A program made the translations under genes and the position numbers. Positions 37,266 to 49,064 of a stretch of DNA of 64,000 bases are shown one piece after another. Within the stretch, counting starts at the first letter, position 1, and every line of letters begins with the position of its first letter. The stretch is from Pterobdella sp. o SKG-2022. Its lineage: Eukaryota > Annelida > Clitellata > Hirudinida > Piscicolidae. Under the pieces are notes generated by a model. The model did no database searches. It was not told the origin of the DNA and saw only the letters and a program-made list of their open reading frames with translations. Location of the stretch: NCBI GenBank assembly GCA_964035795.1, contig OZ038325.1:6061047-6125046 (forward strand), given 5' to 3'.

Positions 37266-40200
37266 TGTATTTTTAAATTACGAAAGTAACTCAACTGAAA
37301 CTTAAATGTCAAAACAATAACAAAACTGAACAGTTATATACATGATGTACTGCCAACACAGCAGCGGTCAAACTGTCTGTCGATCAGCACACTTCTGTAT
37401 ATTAAACAGCTTGGCGCCACCATCCACCTGGCTTTCCCCTAGTTTCTTTATACTAGCGCCACTACTGCAGCAATAGCAATTAAAATGACAACTACAGGTA
37501 TTGAAACAGCCAGTAGTATTTTTGGACCTTATTCAGAACCTTAGTAGTTTTATTTTTATGTAGGTCCATCATAGATGGCTGGGATGATATTCCAGGATTG
37601 ACTTTATTGTTTTTCCTGAAAATTTTCATTTCCAACCACACACAAAACCTTTACTCACACTTGAAATCGATAATAGCTAAATAACCAAATATTTGCCGAA
37701 TGACTTTATGATGAAACTGCTGCGTGACTTCATTTTTTATTATTTAGCGTATTTTTGGTTTTTCTAATTAAATTTTTTAATTTTATTTTTTGGCTCATAA
37801 TATAAACATGATACTTATATCAAAATCCTTCTTTAAAATTTTTCTTAACATAATTATTCATTTTCCATCAAAGCAGATCACTCTGCATTGGTCTCGTCCA
37901 GCATTGCGTTTTCCAGTGCTTCATAATTTGATATTCATTTACAGGTTGTCAACATGATTGGTTGATTTTTCCTGTCTTGCCTGGTTTTTCATCAAAGGAT
38001 GCTGCAAATAGAATTTCGAAGCTATCTCTCTTTGAAGATGAACACATAATATTTAAACGAGGTTCTCATTGAAATATTTACCATTGATTTATGACGAAGT
38101 TGAATTTGAGAAAACTTCAGTTTGGATATAAATGTATCAATAAAATTGCTTCTTTTTATTGAGTTATTTTTCAAAAAATTTACAAAACAATGATACATAA
38201 TGTTTCTGAAAACTTTTGTTAATATATTTATGCTTCATGCCACTATAATAATATTCGTTATTTGTTTGGTTGTTCGGATTTTACTACCTGCCTCAGTTGG
38301 AAGAGCATTGAAAAAGTTTTGAGCTCCGCGGCTACTATTATTATTTTTATTATTATTACTAATACTTTTGTTTTTCATAATAATAAATACTATAATAAAA
38401 TTAATATTATTTTTCATTTATTTATTTCCATATAAATAGCGCTTTTTTCACATAACTTAAACATGTATCAGAGACTCTTTAAGATACAAATATAGTTTAA
38501 GAAGAGATTATAGTCTATACAAATAAGTCTTGAGCGATTCTTTGAATGCTTGACAAGCAAGTGATCTGATTTCATTATTGTTACTTTTCCTTGTCATTTC
38601 GAAAAAGTTAATTTGAAAAGCTCAACTGAACTAAGTTAAAATTAACCAGACATATTAGTTCAAAAAACTTGACAACAGAACTCAACTAAAGCTTCTCTAA
38701 TACTAAACTTAATATTGAAGAATAATTTTAACTGGAATTAACTAAACTAAAATTAACTTGAGAAATCTAGTTAATTAAAAAGAAATAATCTTAGCTTGAT
38801 AAAACTAAACTTTACTCAGCTAAACTAACTAAACTGAACTTAGTACAAGAAACTAAATTCAACCTCATAAATTGAAACGAAATAAACTCAATCTATAATA
38901 ACCTAAAATTAATTAAACTGAACAAAAATTTAACTTATTACAAGAAAAAACAAACACAAAATATTTATAGAGCAAGATGAAGCATTTTGTAAGAATATCA
39001 AGCATTCTCAAAGCATGTTTAGTCAAAAAAACAAACGAACAAACAAACAAAAAAACAAACAAACAAATATTATTATAGTGGCATGAAACTGATAAAGTCT
39101 TCAAGACCACTTTGGCATATATATATGGAGCCAGTCCTAATACAGTAGATTTTCATTGTTTCCAGCGATATTTTTTTATATATATAAAATATATTATAAC
39201 TATTTAGTTCATTAGAAGATTCTTATTTTAACCAAGTTAAACTTAAACTAACTAAAGCTACTTCATATAAGTTTCGAGGTTGATTCGAGGCATACAGACC
39301 CGTGCCACTCCTTGCCACTACACTTTGTGTGACTAATGTATTAAACTATGAACAATTAATTAAACACAATGTTTAAGGTTATTATGCTCAAAAACTTTTA
39401 TGCTAAGAAATCATCATTTGGTGGTTAAACATCTATTGAATAACGTTTTAGGCATATAATATGATTCACCATTATAACTTTCAGCTCACCACCACAACTT
39501 TTTTTTAATTTAGCAATGTCAGAGTTACGCGGGAGGCTTGTGTGTAAAACGAATTTTATTCATAAACCCAACAAACCATGTTTTGCTACTCATGCAATTA
39601 AGTTTGGGATTCAATTTAAATTGTCTTCAGTGTTATTTTTTATTTTAAATTACTTTATTGTGTATAAATAACTATCATTTTATTGATTTTATTATAATTA
39701 AAATTTCATTTTAAATTTTTCTATAAATAGTATATTGATTCTGAGAAATTATTTTCAATCCAATAATATGAAAAGGTGACTCAACGGTTATGTACTAAAA
39801 TTTTTAAATAAATTTTTCTTTTGGTGAAGAAAAATGTCGTAATAAATATTTTATCAAGCGAGTAACCCCGAATATTCCTCAATTAATTTATCTTATTTTT
39901 ATTTTATGTTATTTTTTATTTTTATATTATTATAATTTATTCATTTTGATTGTTCTTATTTTAATTGTACTGTGATGATATTTTTGATAGATAACAATAA
40001 GAATTCATGGTTTTGAATATTTTAATAAAAAAGTTTCGATTACTCTATACTATTATATTCAGGTTAAAAAAAGTGCACATCTGTGTACCACATAGTAGTG
40101 CCATTTAACCTTGTGCCACTCCTCAAAAGCACTAAGCGCTTCTCGTGCATGCTTGTGTGCAAGTTCAAATAATTTCAATAAAGTTAAACTAGAACACGAA

Positions 40201-40599
40201 GATCATTATCAGGGCATCTGATGGTGCTTTGGTAGCAATGAAAGGCTTCGTGACTGCACGAACCGTTGTTTCCATTGTTTTATCTTATAATTTGTAGGCT
40301 TCTACTAGTTACTATATTAATACAAATAGGAGTTTGTTATTTTTTTATTATTCTTTTTATTAATTTCACATTTTTTTTAATTAACTTTGTTTAATGTAAG
40401 AAGCTTTTCGTGAGATGAACTTAAATTACCGAGTATATTTTTTTTTATAATCATACGAATAATTGAAGCTATAAAAACCCAATGCTAACCTCTGTTGTTT
40501 ATATATTTGTTGATATATAAAATGCTAAAGCGTATTCAAAATTTTGCACTTCAAAAGATAGAAAAACCAGTGATTTTGTCTCATCATCATAAACGTTTA

Positions 40600-40975
40600 A
40601 TGTCTATATTTTCTCACTATGTGACGTTAGACATTCAGAGCCTTTATTTTTGCCTCCCAAACGTGCTTGTTTTGGGCATTCTCTTTCCGAAGTCCAATTG
40701 CCGGCAAATCGTTTTCCACAGTTTGACGGCAAGTCATTTTAGGCCTACCTGCACTTCGTCGTCCAAGAATGGTCACATCTCGGGACACTGATTGTCATCC
40801 ATTCTTTCGAAGTGGCCATACCATCGAAGTCTTGACTTTCCCAACCAGACCCAAAGAAGCTCAAGGTGAAAATTCTGTAGAGGTTCGTCCCTGGACAAGC
40901 CGGTAACCGAAATTTGATCATCTTGATTTGCAATTCGTCGGTTTGCATACTTTGTCATTGACCATGTTTCTTGAT
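40600..40975 (-). mobile_element. LINE C-terminal fragment
   Basis: The minus-strand frame reads LGKSRLRWYGHFERMDDNQC, then in another frame LGRRSAGRPKMTCRQTVENDL: the RWYGH..RM and RRS.GRP..TC.....E.D blocks of an animal non-LTR retrotransposon. Frameshifted and lacking the polymerase core. Confidence 0.72.
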
Positions 40976-41303
40976 GAATAGATAATTTTCTCTTATTATC
41001 AGTAAGAGTGAATTTTACTATATATATGTATATAGATATATAATGGATTTAGTGATCTTGATTATAAAAAGTTTATTTTTTTCTGTTAAGAACCCACAAT
41101 AAGACATCAACGATTAAAAAATATAAATAAACTGCTAGGTTCAAGAACCTGACTGATTTTTTGTTTTTAATGAGAAGTCAATGTAGTTGGTATAAATTCC
41201 TTGTTATTTGAAGAAAGTATTCCAAAACTTCAAAAAATCTTAAAAATAAAAGAGCTCGAAATGGTTGAATATAAATAGTTGTAACACATCAAAGATCAGA
41301 TTG

Positions 41304-42352
41304 TTAGCTGTCATCTTTGGCCCTTATATTCCGTTTGACTTTTTTCACCACTGTCACTTTTTCATCTTTTACTTCATTTTCAAATTCTTTTTTCACTTCA
41401 CTTTTAATTTCATTCTTTTCTTTTGATATTTTTTTACCAATTTCCATTTTGAATGGATTATTTTTAATTCGTTCAAGAGGCAGAATTGCAGTTTTTTCTG
41501 TGATTTCAAAAGGCTCAAAGGCATCCTCAGCTGGTCGTACAGGAAGAGGCTTGTCTTTGACCACAGGCAACTGTGCATCTATGTAAGTTTCAGTCTGTTG
41601 TACCACTGGTGTCCAAGAACCAAACCCTGTGGTGTTTTTGGGCTTTAATGGCTGTAATTTTTCATCTTTCTCTTTCTCAATTTTTCGTTTCTTTGAATTC
41701 TCAGATGTGTTATCAACTTTGTTTTCTCTTTTTTTCTCTTCTTTCTTTTTGTTTTGCATTTCGGTGACAGGTGTGGTGAGTTGGATGTCTTTGACATCAA
41801 TTTTTGATTCTGTTTCGGTTTTGGTGTGCTCAACGTTGTTGGGAGGGTACCACGATGACTCACCTGTCTTATTGTTCCAATAATACACATAACCCTCTTC
41901 TGTATATCCCTCTTGCCAATCTCCTGGATCTAATGCATTTTGCTTCTTCTGAACTATATCTGTAAAAAATTGAAATTGAAATCCTTGAATAAATATTTAA
42001 TTAATTAGAATATACTTTTCAAAGTTTTTTCCAGTTTAATTTTATCTTTCTGTTGAGATGTCAAAGCATCTAGATCTCCTGCATACTGCTTGGCTAAGTG
42101 AGGATTATCTGCAATGTCTTGTTGGAATTTTTTCATTGCATCTGTCTCCATTTTCTGTATATAAGCCTCGTTTTCTCTTTTTTGTTTAGCATCTTTGACT
42201 CCTTTTTTCTTCAACTCATTCAACTTATTTTTCACAGATTGTTGATGACGTTTTCCTCTTTCATGGAAGTCTCGGCTTGGTTTATTGTCAGTAATCCAAC
42301 ATTTACATAGTTCACAAAATTTTCTAGGTTGACTTTTCCAATAATCGGCCAT
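41304..42352 (-). CDS. WBP4: WBP4/FBP21-like spliceosomal WW-domain protein
   Basis: Two exons, 42352-42016 and 41959-41304, joined in phase 1; 330 aa. It starts MADYWKSQPRKFCELCKCWI and carries a matrin/U1-type zinc finger (C..C...H.....H in the first 36 residues), the hallmark of WBP4, a component of spliceosomal B-type complexes that binds proline-rich splicing proteins through WW domains. A Lys/Glu-rich coiled-coil-like stretch follows. One WW domain is visible: DWQEGYTEEGYVYYWNNKTG then ESSWYPP. Human WBP4 has two. The remainder is Lys/Glu-rich with SWTPVVQQTE and ends RNIRAKDDS. It is divergently arranged with the AUTS2-like gene. Confidence 0.93.
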
Positions 42353-42930
42353 AATCTTTTCTATAGAATAGTCTATACAAAAATTTAAAAATAATCAACT
42401 TGTAGAAAGCAATGATTTAAAAGTTAGTTTTAGTTAAAAATCTTAGTGACATTTTGTTACAAAACATGCATTTTTTATTTTTAAGACAATAAATTTTGCT
42501 AGAAATAATTTATTTTTCAATTTTAAATTACTTATATTTTCTTTTGTCAAAAAATTTTTTTGAGTTATTTCATAATAAGTATTTTTAATAAACATCAAAA
42601 AATTGGATCTATTGTTATATGGAAACAAATTTTTTTATGAAAAAGCGCTAAAAAAACTTAATCTAAAATTCTATCAATCTAAAATTGTGAGTCTATGTTA
42701 TATAAAGATGGCGATCGAAGTTTGTAATTTTTCTGTTTATTATAATTGAAAATTCTATTTTTTTACTTTGATCTAAGAAGACTTACCTTATTTAAATATA
42801 CATTGAAACCAAACTTTGTTAGAATATTCTGTTTAAAAACAATTAGCAAAAAAAAAATTAATTTTTAAAAATCTAACCAAAAAACGATTTTCACACTTGT
42901 TAACGTTGCTTGTGTGTTTCCACTTATATC
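42353..42930. promoter_or_regulatory. Bidirectional intergenic region, WBP4 / AUTS2-like
   Basis: 578 bases between the start codons of two head-to-head genes. AT-rich, with a small GC-richer patch around 42708-42720. No specific motif was identified; the promoter role is inferred from layout. Confidence 0.55.
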
Positions 42931-45900
42931 ATGGATAACGGAGACCACAACAGCAGCCTCGACACTTATAAATCCTACGAATCAGACGCCACTGACGATA
43001 GTTTGGGAAAGTTGGTGATTGATGAGGGAACTGACAACAGTCCTTCTAATAACAAAACAGAAAACAAATCCAAAATTCTTGATAAAATCGACTGCAGCAC
43101 TAATAACGATTACAATGTTATGATCAAAGAAATTTCTTGCGATTCGAAAGAAGTCATCAAGAATAATTTTGAAAATGATTTTAATAATACCGAAATCAAA
43201 AATCTTACCTCTAATAATGGAATAATAATGGAAAACAACCTTTCTGAAAAAAATGAAGGCGACCAGAACAGCGTAAATGGGAAGGACACACTGATTTGTA
43301 GTTTAGACACAATAAAACCTACTGAAACATCTGAAAATGATCAGTTCAAAACTATTTTTACATCAACAACCACAGAACCACCGACCACCACTCACAACAA
43401 CAACATTACAACAAATTCATCCATGAAATGCCACAACTTCTCTAAAAACATATTCACAGAATTCAGTTGCAACAGCACCAATTCCACAACAATACAGAAA
43501 ACTAAACAAAACAATTTTGATAAAAAACATGTATATTCTTCAAAAAAAGCCGACAACCTCAAAAATAAACCAACTTTTGACATCAAAAACCTTTGTAACA
43601 ATTTCAGTTCATTCAAACACATTGACAACCAAACCAATAATATTATAGATAGGAACAAACATCAGAAAGGCAATAAAATAATAGACAATAATTACATTAC
43701 TAATATATCTTCCACTGATGAAAATTTTGTCTCATCTCCAACCACAACAACTGTTAGTGAAAATAATAAAAATAAACTCATAAAAAATAATGACAATAAT
43801 AATGTTATTAGTGACAATGCTATTCTCAATAATAATACTAATAGTAATGTGGTGAACAACAACAATAATACTAGCAACAACAAAAATATGGTTAAAAACA
43901 CTTCAAGAAAAGAAATTGTTGATTTTCCTTCAAACAATCCAACATCTATATGTGTAAATAATAATAATAACTTTAAAGTTAATGATTCTGATAGCAACAA
44001 TTATAATGCTAATTTCGTTAAAATCAATCATAATACTAATAGTGATATAATTACTACTAATGACAGCTACCATGATGATAATAACAATAATAATAATAAT
44101 AATAACAACAAAAATAGCTCAAATATTGATTTTAGCAACAACATCGACACTAATACTAACAATGATAAGAATAACATCAATAATAACAACATCATTAATG
44201 ATAATAACATAAAACGTGAAGATTCAAAGGTCAATGATATGAAGGATATAAGAGATATAAACCCTAAAAATAATGATGGTATGGATGAAAGTATTAAAAA
44301 TATAAATAATAATAAAAATAACAAAGTAAGTACCAATAACATTAAAAATATAAATAATGATAATATAAATAACAATAATAGTAAAAATAATAATAATAAA
44401 AGTACATTAAGGGATTTTGATGGCAACACCACATTGGTCACCCTGAAGGAAGAGAGGTGCTACCCGATCAACAACATATCAATAAAGAAGGAGAAGATTG
44501 ATGATGATGATGATAATGATGATTCTATACATCATATTAAAGAAGAAAGAAATAGCCAAGATATCAACAATAATAACTTTAACAATATAAAAACCAGTAC
44601 AACATCTAATAATGATAATAATATTGATGAAAAATCACAAGCAAAAGAAATGAGGGATAAAAAGCCAAAGATTAATATGGGTGAAATTGTAGGCGAGGAG
44701 GAGGATGAAGATGAGGATGAATATTATATTGAAAATATTGTTGATGGCTTTTCTCTTGTGTCTTTCTCCAAGCTGAGTGATTTAGAGGTTGTTGGTTTTT
44801 TTTTTCTATTATAGGGTTATGAGTTTACTTATATTTTTTTATCTGTTTTTTTTCTTCAGTTTTCTATGCATAATAATATTATTATCAGTATTAGTAGTAG
44901 TGGTAGTATTAGTAGTAGTTTTAGTAGTAGTACTAGTAGTAATAATATTATTTGTATTAAATTAATAATATAGGCTTTTTTCAATAAATTTTCATATCAT
45001 GGCAATCATTTTTCGAATATTTTCAGTAATTCAAAAAACATGTACATACTCAGGAAAAACATTTTTTAAATCTATTTTCAAAAGTGCCTTAAAAATTTAA
45101 TGAAGAATATTATCATGAACAGCTTAATTTTTCTTTTAAAAAACTATTTTCCAAAAAAGTTAAATAAAACTCAATTCTTAAGATATTTCAAAAAAATAAA
45201 TTTCAAAAGTTAGCAAAAAACACCAACACTTGTGTCAATCACCCATTCTTGGTGAGCAAGCCTTATTATCTGATCAGCTCTGATCATTACATCATTGTAA
45301 TGGCAAACATCTATCAAATCATACAATCTCTGTAGCATTTTCTTTCGTGTGTTTTGTCCGTGACCTCTTTCAAAAAAGATAAGATGCTCACTATTATTAT
45401 ATACCACTGAAAAAATGTTTTTGTGTTGGAATCAGGTTCAAAAAATAAGCTCTAAGACCAGATATTTAAACGAGGTTCTCAGCAATATGCTATTTATTGG
45501 CGTTTGTTTCACTAAGATGGAAACTTTGAATTTTTATATAATTTCTTTAAATTCGATAATGTCGTCAAATCCCCTGTAAGCCGCACATCCGTCTGTTGTC
45601 ACCTTTATATTTTTAAATCTGACGAAAATTACACCTCAATTTGTTAAATAAACGTGTTATTTATTTTTAAAAAATTTATAATTTAATAAAATAGTTATTG
45701 TAAGAAATTTTGTTTTGGAAACAAAATTTCTTTGAAATCCTAGCACTAATATTGGCAAGAATACAAACCATTCAATATGAAATATTTGACAATTAATAAT
45801 ATTTTTTTTAATAGGTAGACAATTAAATTAGTAGAAAAATACTGAAACCCCTAGACAGATAATTAAATAAGTAGATATTGCGTTGATTAGTCATATTCTA

Positions 45901-46821
45901 TTGATTTTTCTGTCAACTAGGATTAAGACGATGACCTTTTAAAAGGCCATTGTTATGTGATTTAATAGCGGAATATCTGCATCTGTCTGCTTTTATAAAT
46001 ACTTTGAAACTCACACAAATCAATGTAAAAATTTATTAAAAGATTTTTACAAGTACATTATGCTGTCTATAAATTATTGTAATCCTGATATATCACTTAC
46101 TGATAGATTTAACATGTACACGCTATTATTTCACGTAAACTATAATTAACTCTACAATTGCTGTTTGGGGGTTTGCTTTGATATTTTTCTACTAGTTCGT
46201 CTAACCCATAAAACGCTTTTATGAAGACAATAATAATGATGACGATCAACGTTAATCTACTGTTTAAATTAAATAATGACGTAAGTTAATAATGATCAGA
46301 ATAAATTATATTAATGGTAACAATAATAATAAGAATAAATAATAATAACAACAACAATAATAATAATTAACCGGATGGTGAAACCATTAACCTAAAATAC
46401 TTTAATTATCAAACAAATATTTAAATGTTCATCACCCTCTGACATCAACCTTTAAAAGTTATGCAATATTCATTTTCGATTTTTCTGCTATCGCTATTAT
46501 TTTTTCTATTACCTTTATTATCCTTTTATTATTTTTAATTACAAATTTTTTTCTATTGATATTTTTTTTAAATACTTCATTATTATTGATGTTTATCAAA
46601 TAATTTTAAAAAATTTTTTGTTGATATTTTCCAATTGTAACTTTAAAATCTAACTTCTACTTTTCAAAGCTTTTTTGTACAACATTGAGAATAATCAGCC
46701 TCAAAATTGTGAACCATAAAAGCACGGCAATATTTGAATTTTTTTTTTGACGAAGCTTTTCGATATATTATCAGGTGATTACGTTTAAAGTTTCAATAGC
46801 TATTTTTTTTTGTTTTTCGTA

Positions 46822-46874
<53 letters not shown>

Positions 46875-47181
46875 GATAAGCTCACTTACTTGATATGGAT
46901 CTTTAGTTAACATCACAAAGCCTTGTCCATTGATGAATCGATAAGGGCTTAATTTCAATGAAAAATTCACTGGTTTTATTTTTGTTTTCACCACTACTAA
47001 TAATAATACTTTTACTACTACCATTACTATTAAATATAATAAGAATAATAATAATTTTATTATTATTATTTCTATTTTATTATTATTTCTCAACTTTAAA
47101 ATCTATTTAATGTCTGATAGATTTAATTATTGTGGTTCTCACAAAAATCGTTATAAATGAAAGGATCATTATCATTTTTAC

Positions 47182-47213
<32 letters not shown>

Positions 47214-47259
47214 CTTACATTTTTTGTCTGAGGATTAATATAGTTCTTATTTCTGTAAC

Positions 47260-47318
<59 letters not shown>

Positions 47319-49032
47319 TTGATACTAATGATTTATGACAAAGTTGAATTTTTCGAAAATTTATTTTGAATAAAAAAGCATCAACGAATTGTCTCATTTT
47401 ATGAAGCCATTTTAAGCATTTATTAAAACATTGATTCATGATGACTGTAGAGAACTATTATTATTATCATTATCATCATCACCACGCAGCATTTCATCAA
47501 GCACACAGAGAAAACTTTCGAGGAGGAATGCAGGAGGAGAATGATGGCCAGTTCAACCAATAAAGATGCTAGGTGGGTGTGTTGTGTACGAGTGTGTGTG
47601 GTAGGGTGGTAGTATGGTTGGATAGAGTGGGTTTTGTATGTGAGATTGGGAGAATGGTGTTATGTGGAGTGGAGGGGATGGGGATCTTTATACGGGGTGT
47701 GGTAGGTTTGCTGATAGTATTTTTTTCGACATGGTAAGATATTGTTTAGGTTATGTATAGCGTGGTATTAATGTATGTATATGGTTGTTGTGAAGTGGTA
47801 TGAGATGGTTCTTCTTATCTGATTTCAATGACTATACCCATCATTGTGATAATGTTTTACTAATAATAATAATAGAAATAATAATAATAATATTAATAAA
47901 TAGAAATAATAATAATAATAGATATAATAATAATAATAGCGTATTACCATTATCATTATGTGCCTTCAAACCTAAATTCTAGATCATTTCAAAGTTTGAA
48001 TAACCATTTATGTTTCAAGGTCAAAGAAGAATCAAAAAATCAACAAAAAACAACCTACCGCCACTACTGTATTGACCGTCTTACCCAAAAACCCTGCAGC
48101 TAATAATAACTTTAATACTAATACTAGTAATAATAGTTGTATCAATAATAATAGTAATAATAATAACAACAACAATAATAATAATAATGGTTACAAAATG
48201 TCTAGTAGTAGTAGCAGCAGTAATTTGAATAAAAATAACAACAAAACCACTAACAAAAAAGGAAGAGCAGCAAAAGAGAACAACAATGTTAAAAACAATA
48301 CCAGAAAGAAGAGGAAAAGTACCAAGAGTAGCTATTATTATGAGGATGATGACAGTGAAGACGACGACGACGACGATGATGCTTCATCTGATGCTACCGT
48401 GGAAGAAAACATAGACCAATCATACATGGAAATGTTCAGGGAGAGTAATAATAATACTCGTAATAATAATAATAATAATACTAAAAGTAATAAGTATGAT
48501 GACTGCGTCAAAAAAACCTTTGAAGATAGCAATAGCGGCATGGAGAATTACGAAAATAGAAATAAGTTATATAACAACAATAATGCTACTACTGCTAGTA
48601 TAAACTCATATAACCAAGGCCATCAACAGCACTTTTTGAAGAGGCAGGGTACTAGCATTGAGTACAACAGGGAGCAGAAAAAACTCAAAATAGACCTCGA
48701 CAGCAACAACAACCTACAAGCCAGTCCTGCCATCTCCATCGGCTCAAACAATAACAGCAAAACATTTTCTCCAAAGAAGGAGGTCAGGCACAGATCACCG
48801 ACCCCTGATGACGTGGTTCTTGTGCTAGATGACCCCAACCAGACTGGGGTGTCCTGGGTCAGGTCTTTTCCAGGGTTACGCTTCAGCAATGATCAGCAGT
48901 TGAAGACGAATAGTTGTCTGGATGGGTGTGCCAGGACTGACGTCACATACGACGGAAGCAAGATAAAGAAGAGAAATAGATAGTTAGTGTTAATGTTTGT
49001 GTGTGTGTGTGTGTGTGTATGTGTGTGTGTGT

Positions 49033-49064
<32 letters not shown>

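Larger units (their letters stand above)
33695..41303. other. Gene-poor stretch
   Basis: No protein-coding gene was recognised over about 7.6 kb. It holds the tRNA-Lys gene, an unclassified repeat-like block at 36990-37265, a LINE scrap at 40600-40975, and otherwise AT-rich sequence. Short open frames have no recognisable content. Confidence 0.6.
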
